Assembly (NCBI RefSeq): GCF_901709675.1 | Contig: NC_051087.1 | Coordinates: 3,776,001-3,840,000 of the forward strand | From: Syngnathus acus | Lineage: Eukaryota; Chordata; Actinopteri; Syngnathiformes; Syngnathidae | Length of the DNA stretch: 64,000 nucleotides | Direction: 5' to 3' | In this document: positions 38,283 to 52,300 of the stretch, one piece after another | How positions within the stretch are numbered: position 1 is the stretch's first letter | How the letters are laid out: the number at the start of each line of letters is the position of its first letter | Made by a program: the position numbers and the translations under genes | Notes under the pieces: model-generated | The model's database searches: none | What the model was told of the DNA's origin: nothing | What the model saw: the letters and a program-made list of their open reading frames with translations, nothing else

Positions 38283-38482
38283 CTGCTTCAGTGTTTGCAC
38301 AAAGACGCGGACGCCGACCCTCATATGCTTCGTCATCTTGTGCTCTATTCTGACCTACTGCCTTTCGCCTCTGTTGGCTTTGTGCTTGCGTTTGACTCAG
38401 CAGAATGTCCTTGCCACTGCTTTTTCAACCTGCCATTAGATTAGCCTCTTGGATGAGCTGCAGCTTTTTAGTCTTGAAATGC

Positions 38483-38518
38483 TTTGTGTGTGTGTGTGTG
38501 TGTGTGTGTTTGTGTGTG
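38483..38518. repeat. Imperfect (TG)n tract
   Basis: TG repeat with TTTG interruptions. Confidence 0.9.
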
Positions 38519-38809
38519 TTATTTTGTCCACTCGAGGTTACCCGCCTCACTTTCAACTGTAGTATCTGTGACTTTGGGTGTGTATAGTTTTCAAAAGCGG
38601 GTACTGGACTGGTGGGTGACATAAACATTAGCAAATGATAGCTAAACATTTGCCCCGTGTGAAGTGACAGGACTTTAGCCATATTCACTTATCTTATTTA
38701 AACGTATCAGAGTATAACATACACAGATTTGTTGACGTAGCATATCAACACTCGGAAAAAGGTAACACTTTTAGGTTGAATCATTTATTATAACCTCTAA
38801 GATCTCTGG

Positions 38810-39025
38810 TCCCATTTTAAATCCATTCATATTGCTACTAGCCTCATCCAAGCTAGCGCTAAGTGCCCTGGTTCCATTTTAAATCCTTTGATACAGCTAC
38901 TAGCCTCATCCTAGCTAACGCTAAGATAGAGCGCATTCTAGCTAGCACTAAGTGCCCTGGCCCCATTTTAAATCTTTTGATATTGCTACTAGCCTCATCC
39001 CAGCTAACGCTAAGCTAGTGCGCGG
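38810..39025. repeat. Three-copy tandem repeat, units about 60 and 90 bp
   Basis: The block CCATTTTAAATC, TTTGATA, GCTACTAGCCTCATCC, AGCTA.CGCTAAG and TGCCCTGG starts at about 38813, 38873 and 38963. The second copy carries an extra 30 bp (GATAGAGCGCATTCTAGCTA) with a further AGCTAGCACTAAG, so duplication also happened inside a unit. Confidence 0.85.
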
Positions 39026-42000
39026 GATATGGAACCAACGTATCACTGTATTTTTTTCGCTGACTTTTGTTCAACTTTTAAGGTTACACTGTGCATGTGA
39101 ATAGTTTAGCATCATTTGATCTATTCCATATATTTATTCCGTCATTAGAGTCGCACATTTTTGTATTTTCAGCACAGAGAAGAGCCACCTGCCTACACTT
39201 GTGAAAGGCCAATTTGTAACAGTTGTTGCTAAATATGTGTTGCACGCTTCAGAAAAGGTCCTATTCGCTGCGCCGTGCTATATGATTGCCATCGTGACCG
39301 CAGCCTCTAATTGTCCAGTGAAATAATACGATTTCCTCTCAAAGGCAAACTTAGGCGGGCGGGCTTGGTTCCAACAATCTGCCGCTCCACCATTCAGACG
39401 TCCTGGTGCCACGCAAGCGAGCCTTTAATGGCTTTTGTGTTTGCGCGTGTTGCATTCGAAGCTCTGTATTTTCTGCTCCGTATACTTCTTTGCCAAATTG
39501 ACTTGATTAGTGCTTGCACACTCACTTTGTCTTCTTCAGTGGCTTATTAGGATGTCACACACATCAAGGTGTGTGTGTGTGTGTTTACCTTGTGTACCGG
39601 AGCATTTTAGCCCATTATGTCGGCGGGTAATTGCTTTGTGCATGTGTATTTGATTTGGCTTTTAAAGCACATCTTTTCAAAGAAATTATTTTATTTTTTT
39701 TGACAAAGTGAGCGTATCCGTCATCCAAACCTCCCTTCTTTCCTTTTTCTTCTTCACTCTTACATGATGGTAGCTCTGCCCAATGCTTTTCTAAATCGAA
39801 TTAGTTTGAGTCATGGATGTATATGGATGCTCGTGTAATGGCACAGCTGGGCCTTTCTCATTTTGCTCCCGTGCGTGGACTTGTGGTCGTTTCCGCATTT
39901 TAAGGAGCTTTTCAGATCCCCTTTCATTTTACTTCTTAGTCTGAACACACTCTCTTTTTCCATGCCGTCACCCTCACCTCCCCCATCGCGGTGTCGCGTA
40001 ACTGCGCACAAACTTTTTCCTTTTTTATTCCGGCAACTGGCCTCTTGCCCCCCCCCCCCCCCCCCCCGCCCCAGACACACACTGCTGTCCCCATTTCCTT
40101 CCCTTCTTTCTTACATTCTGACATCCCTCCGGCTCCATACAAGGGGATCCATTCCAGAGGGGGCATCCATTAACTGACCCCTTTGGCACCAGCTGTCGTT
40201 CGGAGTCTCCATGACTTGGTACTCCTTTTAACCGTGCGTGCGAGAACAAATGAGTCAGAGCGGAGGGGCGCTCGGTGAATGTGGTCGGTAACCCGATCCG
40301 GGACCAAGTGCGGTTAAAAGCATTAGTTTATAACAACTGCCAGGCCTGCCAGCATTTGCGGATAGAATCGAAGAACAAATGGGGTGTGGTACCTCACATC
40401 AGTGTGTGAAGGCAGGGGGGGGGGGTGTTGGGGGACATTGTTGAGCAGTCAGTGATTATGGGGACCTAGAGTTGTTAATTTGTGTAATCAGTGTATAATT
40501 GGCATGGAGGAAAACACATTAATCAGACCAGAATAAGTCTCCGGTCGTCATGTAGTTATTCATTAGTCCGCCTCATTCAGACAATCTTAGGCGTTCCAGG
40601 GATTGCAAATACCGGGTGAGCAAATCACATGTTTCACTAGCTACTTATACATAAAGTCCGTTGCATAATTGCATCGTGAGACCCTTATCTGCGTTTGGGT
40701 TGGTACGGCACTTCTTTAGTCGGCAACAATAAAACCGAAAAAAAGAATAAACAAAATGGGCAAATCACATGTGTGAGTCGAGTTGGGTTGTTGGGTAAAT
40801 AATCGGACATGATTCTCTGCGATATTAAATCTGTAAATGTGAAAACGTCGCTGATATGTCCTGAGGGCGTGGCCACCATCCATCTGAATAATCATTTCTC
40901 ATTTTCTCATGTTCCAAATCGTGCCTCATACTGCTTTTCCTTTCCATATAAGGAAGTGCATGTTTTATAGACTTAAATGGGGATTGAATTAGTCTGGGAC
41001 ACATTAATTAGGTCCATAAATGTCTGCGTGCAGCACTTTCAGCAGATCTTTTAATGCTTTCTGTACAATCATCAAATAAAGTTGTTGCCGTCGGTGTTCT
41101 CTGGGGATGCCTGATATCTGCAGAACAAAATGAGCATCAATCAACTATGCAGATGTTTTTTTTTTTTTCCCCCCCACTAATATTTTATTAGTCCCAAATG
41201 ATGCTGAAGCTTCATGTTTCTTTTGCAATTCACCCAAAGTACGACCATGACACTGTCAAATTGAAATGCTGACTTTATTTTCAAGCAATTAACCGTGTTA
41301 AATGTAATTCTAAAATATTTGTAGCTGGACTTAGAAAAGTCTGAGAGGCTTTGTAGCACAGAGCTGTAATTTCTCAAAGCACGAAGAAAGCCTAAACCTC
41401 AGCTAATCTCACAGAGTCCATAATGCGCTTGCAGTCCTCCAATCAATGACGAAACGGTTAAGCAAATCCATACACAAACAAACACATTATTTTAAGAGTG
41501 GCGTTCTTATAGGCGGTACATTGGTCAGTGTCTGATTTTTTTTTTTTTTTTTTGGTGGCGTAACAACCATTTAAACATCAAAACAGTCCTCGCCGTTCAC
41601 ATTCGTCTGATCTTGTTTTGGCCTCCCAAGTCAGCAGGACGCCAAACATTACAACATCTCTCAGCGGGTAAGAGTAGCCACAACATGCTAAACTACAAAT
41701 TACACAGTAGAGCAACATAAAAAAAAAAAAGATTCTCAGATTCAAGGCCATAAAGCTTTTGTAAATTGGCCACTTTGAGACGCCACCAGTTGATTGAGGA
41801 TGTACTCTCAAAACAGTTGTAACATGTATGCCGCATTTCTTTAGATATTGAAGTTTGTCAAGTGAAAATTTCCATATTTTGATTGGAGCATTGCAGCCAA
41901 ACACAAATTGGCATAGTGTCTTGTTTTCTTCAGACCAAACGATAGCTGCAGGCGTTTTGGGTTTGGAAAAGAAAAAAGGGCAGAAAAGAGGCTCACAATC

Positions 42001-45000
42001 CGTTTAAAAAAAAAAAAAAAAAAAGAAGGAATTACAGGTTGTCGACGCCAAATTGATGAGATTCAAGTCGATTTTGATTTGTTGCCAGTGGCACCAAGGA
42101 TATTTATTCAGTGTAGTTGTATTTTTTTGTATTATTCCACACCGCAGGCAACAATGACTCCTGATCTCGGGCATCATCGGATGGTAGTCGGGCCTTCAAA
42201 ATAAAAGCATGCTAGACGACCTCAAATGGCGTCACGCTCTAAGGCTCTTACGTCTGGTCTCGCTTGTAATGCACATTCAAGGGAACCAAGACGTTTCCCA
42301 ATTCTCGTTCCCTTTCTGAGCTGCAGCTCGCTTCCTATGTGGTTTATTTCTTTTCCTGTTTTCGCTCTAATTGCTGTTTTCACACCACACTAAATTGCAG
42401 CAAGGATCGAGCAAGTTCAATTAAAACGGTGTAAAAAGTGCTCGTGCGAGTGTACTCATCCGTGTGTGTGTGTGTGCGTGTGTGTTTTAGTTTGCTTGTT
42501 AGGGCTACGCAAGAACCAAAGACCACTTTTTTTAATTACAGCTCTCCGATAATAAAGAGAGGAGAAAGGGCCGGGAGGGGCGGGTTAATCTCACAGTTCG
42601 TTTCACTCGCTGCATTTGGTTTTATACTTCCTTTTAAAGACATAAATCGCTGATCACCCGGTAAGACGATGAGAAGGCGAGAGACAGAAAAGGGTGTCGT
42701 ATATTTTTTCTATTTTTTTTTTTTAAACTCAGAATAATCAGTCGGTATGCACAAATAAATTGTTTCTGTTTTGATATATTTTTTTGCATTACACTTAAAG
42801 TTTATTTTGCTACAACATCGGTCCCGGGGAGTATTTTGTATTAATATAAAAGTCAAGAAAAAAAATTGGTCCAAAACAAGTCTAGTCCAGACCATGATTG
42901 AATACCAAACAACGCCAATTAGGGCTGGCCAAGAATAATAAGTGAACTCACAATATAACTCAAATTCATGTTTAAACATATTTTAAGTATTAAAATATTG
43001 TCAGGAGAGCTTTTCTTCTGCAAAATTGTATTTTGTTTAATTTGAAATGTCTATTAATATTTACAGGTAAACATGTAGAAAAGAAGCCGCAAACAAGTTT
43101 GGAAACTCATGAATAAAATGTGTGTTATTTGGGGTACAAAAGGAATAAAACATGAAGAAACATTCCGGGGCATCTCATATTTAAATAGGGATGCAGTCAT
43201 TTCTAGCGATTTCTACCCCACATTTAATAGATAGTTGAAGTCTTGTTCATTATGTACAGCAAACACACATTTTTTTCTGCAAAAATATTTGGATGATTTT
43301 CAAAGTGTTCAAAGTGCCCATTCCATTTTTATTTTTGTTCAAGCAGACTAAAATAATACCTGCCCCTCACAGCATTCTATATTTTTCTATTTGTATTATG
43401 CAAAATCAGTTTCAACGCTAAGTAGAGGCGAGTTGTGTTTTTAGTCTGTAACTTCTTGTTTGTATTGTATCGGAATGTTGCCTCTAAAGTCAATAAAGCT
43501 TTATGGTAGCGGCAGTTTGAGCCTAATAAATTAAAACGAGAACACCTTGGAAATCACCCAACTGCACCGAACAGATTGCGCTCCACTTTGGAGTTTGCGC
43601 TGAACTTTTTCTCCCCCCCCTCCTACATTGAGAGTGAAGCCAGAGGATAAAGAGTCAAGAGAGTTAAAAACAGGGCGGGAATGTTTTTTTTTTTGCGTCC
43701 CGTGTAGGCCGCGGGACTTATTAATAGATATGCAGTTATGACGTCGGGTTGCATTTTGATTGTTGTCGAGAGATTCTATTCTCAGGGTTGCAGAGTGTGT
43801 ATGTGTGTGTGTGTGTGTGTGTGTCTTTGCACCTCAGTCGCAAACAAGAGTGTTAAAACCTCTCTGGACGTTTTGGCTCTGCCCCATCCGAGACGTTGAT
43901 GCAAGACATTTACACCTAGATACTTCCAACCCGCCTACTCCCCCGAGTGGCCTGTTCTCTCCACCCATACTTCTGTTCTGTATATTTTCCCTCAGCATGC
44001 TTTCACTCGCCCCCCCCCACGCTTTTCTCGCAAATGTTTCCCCGCCCGTGGCATCCTCTCTCCTGACTTGAGGTGTGTCTAATCATTGTCTGCTGTAAAC
44101 TGTTTAAATCTCCCCCTGGATGCTGTGGCGCTCCGTTTTTTTTTTTGTATTTGTAATTTATTAAGGAGGCCTCAGGTTTAATAAAGAAGCGCGATGGAGA
44201 AACAAGGACAGTCAAGGTAGAATAATAATAAATTTTAGGTTTCAAGAAAGTTTGCGGAAAAACTCAGCTTTTGGAAATATTCCATGGTGGTCACTTGCTC
44301 ACCCCTCCCCTCTCTGCTTGCCGTACAGCCAGTATTAGCAAGTTTTGACTCTTTAAAACTGTCAAACCTGTAAACCATGCCCTTTCATAAATGGAGTCAA
44401 ATTAAATCAAATGTGATTAAAGTAGACATGGACCAGTGTCACATTTAGTTTGACCTTTGATCTTTGACATCTCTTAATAACCCTTTGTGCTGTCTGCCAT
44501 TGTCTGCTCGCCTCGTCAATAATGAGGTTATCCTCAGCATCAACACGCTCCATAATACTAATTAATATCTTCCTTTTTAAAAAAAACAAACAAAAAAACC
44601 TGATCTATTAATCTCTTTCACATTGCGTATGCCAGCGCTCCAAAAGCCTCGGGCAAGAAGATCATCTATGCTTAAATCTGCTCCGAGTTCAACTTTCCCG
44701 GATGAACTTTTCTTCTCCCCGTCGCGTCGTCTTCTTGTTTGCATTTGTATGCATTTATTCACACTTAATGTAGCAAACGCATTTTTCTTCTCTTCTTTCC
44801 TCTCTAGCAGTCTTTTGCCTCCTTCTCCTCCTCTCTCTCTCACTCTGACATATGGCAGTGTGCTATCCACAGCCGCAAGGCACTAATTTATTGAGCTAAC
44901 GATCTACACCACCTCCATGAATATAGAACGGTCTCGTCTCTCCCTCTCGCTGCGTCTTTTGCACGCCTCACCTGTTGTTCGCCGCATGTAAATGAGTAAC

Positions 45001-45400
45001 ACACACATACACACGCATTTGTTTAATCTAATTAAGCAGGAACCTGTTTTCACAAGCAGGTTGTAAATACTGAGACTGTATTAGTGAAATGGAATTAGGC
45101 ACGGCTCTTCACGCGCCTGTGTGCGCCTTAAATAACCAAAATTGTGTTCATCCATGTGTGCATGGATGTATTTTGGGGAAGATGCACGTGTCACTTAATC
45201 ATTTCAGAGTTTATGAGTCTAAAATAAGAATGTATGAGCAGCAACTACGCCGGAGCATCATTGTGATTGGATTTAGGGTGGTCACTGTGGAATATTTTTA
45301 GAATTGATTATTAGATCAAATGATCGGATACAATTTTATTCGCATTAAAGTGTCTATTAAAATACATTTCCCCCGATTCCCGTTTATTAGCCAATTATTT
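39026..45400. other. No gene recognised; presumed intron with homopolymer and TG tracts
   Basis: C run at 40050-40067, G run near 40417-40426, T or A runs near 41539, 42006 and 42712, TG tracts at 39569-39583, 42461-42484 and 43797-43824. The reading frames are chance or low complexity. Conserved non-coding elements are possible but invisible without alignment. Confidence 0.35.
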
Positions 45401-45810
45401 TTTTAAATTTTTATTCTTTTTTTTAAAATTTGTTTTTAATATAATTATTTTAATTATTTTTGTTTGTTTTGTATTATTTTACAATTGAACAGTTAAGCAA
45501 TATCACCCAAGTACCGTATTGAGATTTTTATCCTTTTTTTGAATTTATTTTTTATTATAATTATTTTTGTGTATTTGGGATAAGCGGTACAGATAATGAA
45601 TGGATGGTATTATTTATTCTTTTTTAAAATTTAGTTTTTGATATAATTATTTTTATTTATATTTAGTATTTTTATATTTATTATTTTTATTTTTATATTA
45701 TATCAATTTATTTTTTATTTTTTTGTCTATTTGGTATTATTTCATGGAAGAAAACAACAACAACAGTTAAGCAATATCACTTAAGTACCGTATTGAGATG
45801 TGGACTTAGT
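45401..45810. repeat. AT-rich low-complexity block with a 275-bp direct duplication
   Basis: ACAGTTAAGCAATATCAC, then two variable bases, then AAGTACCGTATTGAGAT occurs near 45489 and again near 45764. Between the copies are T/A-rich sequence and a short L2-type tail (GGGATAAGCGGTACAGATAA then TGAATGGATGG, 45577-45607). Confidence 0.75.
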
Positions 45811-48360
45811 CACCTGACTTCCATTCCATCTCTGCTCCTCTACAACCTTTTTCAAGAGTGGCTACAGGATTAGCAGCGATCCTCAAAGGATGAAACAAGA
45901 GGTCAAAGCAAAGTTTTGGGGCCTAGTCACGAGGAGTTTGCTGACTCTTCTGGTTGCTATAGCGACCGAGCCCCCCCTCGGAGCAACTGCTCCGCGTGGG
46001 GGACATCCAACACTTGTTAGCGTCGCTTCATATCTCATCAAATTATAATAGACTGCAAGTTCCATTAGTGGCTTTATTCACCTGATCATTGATGAGACTC
46101 TGCGGGGAGCTCTTTAAGAGTTATTGGAGTCTGTTTTTGGATGAATGGGAGCAGGGCGAAGAAGCAAACAAAGTGTCTCCTTTCCGGCGAGTGTGCCTAA
46201 GTAGGCCATTGTAGCAGTTTAGTTTATGCCCGGCTCCTAAGAGACAGCTTAATAAATTGCTTTTTCTCCGGCATGAAATCAGCGGGGAGATATGTGATTG
46301 GGAAGACAATTTTTATTTTTTTGCGTGATGAGCGCGCAGGGTGGGAATTAGCTTGCCAAATGTGGGCGATTTTTATGTAGTGGCACGTTAATTTGCTGAG
46401 TCTAGAAGCCATGGTGACGGCTAAGTATGAGTTTTATTTCTTTCAAATCAAATTACGGGTATGCTCGCTTCACTCAACAAGAAGACAGAGGAGGACATTT
46501 GAGTAGCAAGTAAGCTAACCTAATGACGCAAATGCCTAGCATGATGGACTGTAAAAAGTCTCATCCTTTGGAATCCGATCAATCTTTTTGCTATTCTTCT
46601 ACTTCATTTTTTGTTATTCTTGTGACTTGGCTTGTCCCAATGTACATTTATATTTTAAACAACCAGTTTATCTTCACATTTTTCCTTTACTATGTTTCAT
46701 TTTGTGATTAACAATTATGTGGTTGGAACGGATAAATACTAGTTCAATTCATTTCAATAGGAACATTTGATTTGGAGTACATTACGTCACGGGTTTGGTC
46801 CTGGAATAGATTAAGCACATAAGTCAGGTACTGCTGCATTTCTATTTCCATAAGTTGTCACGGTAACATGTTTAACAGCTTCTGTTATTACCCCTCATGG
46901 TGTTGTTTAAGGCCGTGTCGTCGCTGCCTCGCGGCTGTAAATCTCTCACCTTCATGTTGATTCTGTTTTGGTCTGATTTTGTTCGCACAAGACAATCAAA
47001 GTGAGCGAGTGTGCATTTAACTTCACACAAATTGCTTATTCACCGAAATATTCATTGTGGAGTCATAGATTTTCACATGCTGTTGCCATATTGTCAGCCT
47101 TCAAACCACAGTGGGCAGGTGGACGAAAATAGTTTTTGTCAGATGCTGGATTGCATTTTAATATTTTGTTTACCCAGAGGGACAAATAATCTGGTTGGGA
47201 AGGAAGCTTGGAAGAGAGGAAGGGAAAAAGCAGTCAGGATAATATTTACAGTTGTCTGTTGCTCTAATTTGTTTGAGTTTCTTCATGTTTGCATGGCATT
47301 TTTAACTGCCTTTTTAATCTTTTTGTCTATTGACTGTGTTTTCGCCTTCAAATCCGACACGCTATTCGCCCCAAATAATTAGTATTCATTTATTCATTCA
47401 TTTGATGACTAAGGAGCCCTGCACCGATTTGCCGAACCAGACATGCTTGCGTGTAGCATCTTGGCTTCAAGTTCTGAGCGTGAATTTACAAATACTTCCA
47501 TGTTTGTTTTTCGTAATAAATACACAACATTTATTTACTAGCTAACTGGTAGAAATGGCCAATAAATAACACTGATCATTTATAACACTGGTTGAGTTAA
47601 ACTTAAACTTCTTTTGACTCCTCATGGATGCCGTAGGGAGTTGTAGCACCGTGTGTGGCGGTCAGACACAGTAATAAATGCAGATCCATGCATGTATCCG
47701 CAGTTGTATTGATCGAGAGCTCTGTTAAGCCCGCTAAATGCTGATCAAAAAGCCCTCTGATACATTATGAGCCGATAAAGCCCTTTTCATCCCAGCGTAT
47801 CCCCATCCCTTGACTGTCTCCATCATCCCTGTGGTTAATGCTGCAAATACAGGAAGCAAGACAATGAGGCATGTCAATGAAATGTGTTGATATACCAAAT
47901 GACAACACAAAATATGAAGGCAAACATTTTGGGTTGGATATAAATCAAGGGGGGGGGGGGGATCCTCATGATCATGAAGCGTTCATTTCAATTTGTTGCT
48001 ACTTCCCGGATGTTAAACTCACTCAAATCTGTTTGCAATGTTGGTTATCCCTGCCTGGAGAACGAATGAAATTACAGCGCCACACACGCACGCACACAAA
48101 TACAGTAGACACACACTTATGCACCCTAACCTCTGGACAGGGTCCCATCCAAAGTATTAAAGGGTCTTAAGAGGCAGAAATCACTAATGACTTCCTTTAT
48201 CTCCTAAACACAGCTTTAGACCTGATCACCCGGCCTCTGAACGCGCACTCACGCACACGCACACTCATACTAACAAACCCAAATTCCATTGCTGGATAAT
48301 CTCCAAAAATTAAAGTATGGCAATGTTGACAAGCCAGAATGGAGTATGTGCTGTACTCCT
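45811..48360. other. No gene recognised
   Basis: Unique DNA of mixed composition. The frames at 47011-47382 and 47330-47545 have no motif. G run at 47950-47961. Confidence 0.35.
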
Positions 48361-48445
48361 CTATTATTATCATTATTATTATTATTAATAGTATTATTAT
48401 TATTATGAATAGTATTTATTAATATTATTAATATTATTATGGATC
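48361..48445. repeat. (ATT)n microsatellite, imperfect
   Basis: ATT units with AATAGT and ATGAAT interruptions. Confidence 0.9.
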
Positions 48446-49187
48446 TGTTTCCAAAGTTCACCTTTTCAATTTTCTTGGTCATGATTTAGGTTTGGGGTAT
48501 GGTCGACACATGCATACTCATTTCTAGACTTATTGACTTACACAGGAAACAGCTTGTATTCCGTATTTAAAAGCTGGTTGTGCTCTTTGTTAGTGGAAGA
48601 GACAAACAAACATTACTGTGGTACAGAAAATCGATCAGCAACCGCATAAAAGCCATTTTTTGATTTTTTATTTAACTCGCCTCAGCTGCTTAGCCAGAGT
48701 ACAATGCTGAAAAACTACAGTTCATAAGGGCATATTTTTTGATACTAGTTTCATTTATTTGCATCCATTCACCGGATGACAATGGCAACTAATATAAATG
48801 GTAAAATGACCGAAAATGGGCCATGGCTTTCATCTAAGAGGCTAAGGCCGGATTTGATTTAAACAAGTTGGAAGAGAGAAGTGAAAGGCAACTAGGAGGA
48901 GATTTTGCGGGATGAAGGAATAAAGACTGCTAAGCCTGGTTATCTTACCAGGTTTAAAAAGAAACACTTTAACCGAGTGACCGACCGGCTCTTAAATTTT
49001 TGAAAAAACTTCTTTTTCTTCCTGCGTCGTATGTACTCACCTGCATTGTCGATCCGAGATCTGGAATCAATCACCTATCAAATGAAAGCTCTTTTCTTGT
49101 TTTTTTGTTTACCTCCGCTATCATTATCTCCGAAGATGCTGATCGCGGAAGCAACAAAAGCACATCCAGGCTATTTCAGCTTTGAAG

Positions 49188-49358
49188 CTCTTTAAAAGCC
49201 TGAAAGCAACCAACTGACCTTGACTGATATATTTCAGTTTGTGTGCTCCTCAAAAGCCTGAAAGCAACCAACTGACCTTGACTGATATATTTCAGTTTGT
49301 GTGCTCCTCAAAAGCCTGAAAGCAAAAGGCTGACCTTGACTGATATATTTCAGTTTGC
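49188..49358. repeat. 58-bp minisatellite, three copies
   Basis: The unit AAAAGCCTGAAAGCAACCAA then CTGACCTTGACTGATATATT and TCAGTTTGTGTGCTCCTC starts at 49194, 49252 and 49310. Copies 1 and 2 are nearly identical; copy 3 has AAAGGC in place of CCAACC and a changed end. Each unit carries TGACCTTGA, which contains the nuclear-receptor half-site TGACCT. Confidence 0.92.
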
Positions 49359-52300
49359 GCTTGTCATTTTGCAGGCAAGTAATCACTTGTTTAATGTCGG
49401 CACTTGACATCCTACTTTAGAGGTCTTCGAGGGATTCTGATATTTTTGGCATCGCTGATATGCCGAATATGGCTCAGAAACCGTGCGGACAATTTATTTA
49501 TCCTATAACGTTATTTTATTTTTTTTAAATTCAAGCTATCCATCCAACCATCCATTTTCGCTTTGAGTTCAATCTATTACAAAATAATCTTTATTCGTGA
49601 CAATTTAATTTGTGTATTAATCAATATCCAAGAAGTAGCTCTCAGTTTCAGAAAGACTAGCAAGTAGCAAGCTAACCCTGCCAGAGTACCACACAGAAGA
49701 GATTCAAGCCTCAGACTGGGTTGACGACAAGCTAACCGCTAACTGAGAGCGATCCGCTATCTAGTATCTATTTAAAATCCTTTCATGATACAAATACGGT
49801 TTACGGTTTCATAATTCGGAATGACAAATGGTATCAGAATAAATTGTGACATGGCACAAAGAGACGAGCTCAATTTCCGCCATACTTACTGAATGCGCTA
49901 CAGTGTATTTACAAAAAACCGCCTACAGCAGCAGCAAAAGGTGTGACGCTCAAGTTAGGAAACCATCAAGTATCGACTGTATGACAAACGATCCTATGAG
50001 CGCCCCCGGGGGATCCTCCGCATATCTGACCGCTTATATTCCTCAGGGGAATATAAATGATAACAGTCCGTAACTTTGGTAGAATTACGGGCGAGAACAT
50101 TGTGATTTATGGACTTCTTGCTGCCCAGTTGAGCTGCTAATGTTTCTCAATGAGGCATAGCTTCCTACTCAGCACTAAGGACCAAGTTGCACAGAAGATT
50201 GGACACAACACGCCATATCAGTCAAACACGCATAAATGACATCAATGAGTCTGAACATGCAACAAGATTAACATGTGAACGTTTCAGGAATTCCCATTAA
50301 GTACGTTCGTATTGGAAAATCAATGAAGTGGAACGCCCCGAATTTGAAAATTGGATTTACCGGGAAGTAGGGTCTCTAAAGCAGTTATTCATAACTGTGG
50401 GAGAAATGTTTCAAACAAAAAAAAAAAAAAAAACCATTTTCATACATAAACAACTGATTTCAAATGAATGTCACCTTTGGCAAGCGCCAATCGAGGTTCA
50501 TTCTTCCAACAAAGGCTGTTCCTTTCCTTTTTGTATTGTCCTTGATTAATTCCTTCAAAAAGATCCTTGTGGATTTTTTTTTTTCTTTCCTGCCTCGGGT
50601 AACCGTTTATTTGGTGTGCACTGTGGGGGGAGACAAGTCAAGCCAGCCGTGATAATTGTTCATGCTATTTGTGATGCTAACTGTTAGGTCTAAATACCAT
50701 CAGACATTAACCATACTGGAAGGAAGAGGAGGAAAAGAACCAGAACAGGTTTACTCGCGAGGAGAACGATAGAGAGCAAACTCAGTTACAATCTCCATCA
50801 ATTCTGAGTTCTCACTTCACGTGCTCCTCTATTTTAATGTTTTGGTTGCCCTGGTTACAGAGGCGTTGCTACACTAAAGGGAGGGGAGATTGTGTCTGTA
50901 GCAACGCTGATTAGCTAAAGAATGTAGTGTGGTGTAAATTAGCACTTCATTGTCGGCCCGTGACCCCCGCAGAGTTTGTCCAGCTGTTCTTCTCCCATTG
51001 TTGACTGCCTCGTCCGCAAGTGAGATCAGATAACTTGAATTGCCGCTTTCCTGTGGAACAATGCAACTAAACCTTTGCTAGACTACTTAGTAAATTAACT
51101 CACAATGATAATAAGTAACTTGTCCTAAACACTTAAACAAACATTGAGTAAAAATGGGATAACTTGCATGCAACTACTTCAAACAAAGAAAACCAGTTCT
51201 GACCAACAACAATCTATGAACCAAACCTACAGTAAAAGAACGAAGTTCTTTGACCCAAATAAGAACACTTCACCTATGGAAATAAGCTCTGCTCATTGTT
51301 GGTGAAGGCCTCTTACTGGAACAAAACACACACATAACAAAAGGACATATGGCTGCCAGGGATCAGAAAAGACATCCCTGACACAAAGAGGAAAAACCTA
51401 GACAAAAGGAAAGTCATAAGATGTAAAGAGAAGGCCGCCAGGTGTGGCAGGCCATCGCTTTACGTAAATTATCCCAACACTAACACACCGCTAAGTTGCT
51501 GTGAAGGCCAACTTCAAAATGAAAGCTTACCAGATAATACGTTAATACCTTGACAGGCTTTTATAACATTTTATTATATTCTATTTCTATTAAATTAGAC
51601 CTCGTCGTGGAAGCTGGTCTGAGTCTAGTTTTTATTTCCACTAACATCCACAGTATTTTAGCTAGCAACTAGCAACCTGATAATGCTACACATCTATCCC
51701 TACTAAAATGATTATTTTTCATTTCCTATGATAAAACGTTAAAATCAGATGTTTGGATAATATTTTAGTTTCAACGCTATTGCTTTTCCACTTGTTTGAC
51801 CCGTCAGGTCAGACCACTAAATGTATTGGAGAAAGCTTTTAAAGTCAAAGACAAGGAGAAGACGGGAAAGGGTTTAGAGGAAAAGGAAAATAATCAAGTA
51901 TATATCAGTGCATTTGTCGGAGGGACAACGTGGGGACTTAAGGCATCAAATGATCTGTCGGAGTTGATCCTGACCCATTAGGCTTTTTCTTCACGCACAC
52001 ACACACCTCTCTGTCCGTGCCCGGCAGCAACAGATGCCGGCACACACAAACGGCTTCCTTTGAATCTCCGTCTCTCCGCTTCCATTACTTACCCTCTCTA
52101 TCTTTGTAGCTTCTCTCGCCGGCGAGATAAAATGCCAGTCATCCTTGGCTCTGATCGTAAACAACAAATGAGGGTCGCGGGCCAGAGTACGAGGAAACCG
52201 GCGTTAAGACAAAGTGGGGTGCCGGGTGAGGAGAGTTTCGAGAGAAAGGCAGTGGCTATTTGATAGTGTCAGCTGTATAGAGGCGATACAGACAGGCCAT

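Noticed and set aside
49188-49358. CRISPR-like regular repeat
   Set aside because: The units are contiguous with no unique spacers, and the genome is eukaryotic; it is a minisatellite.
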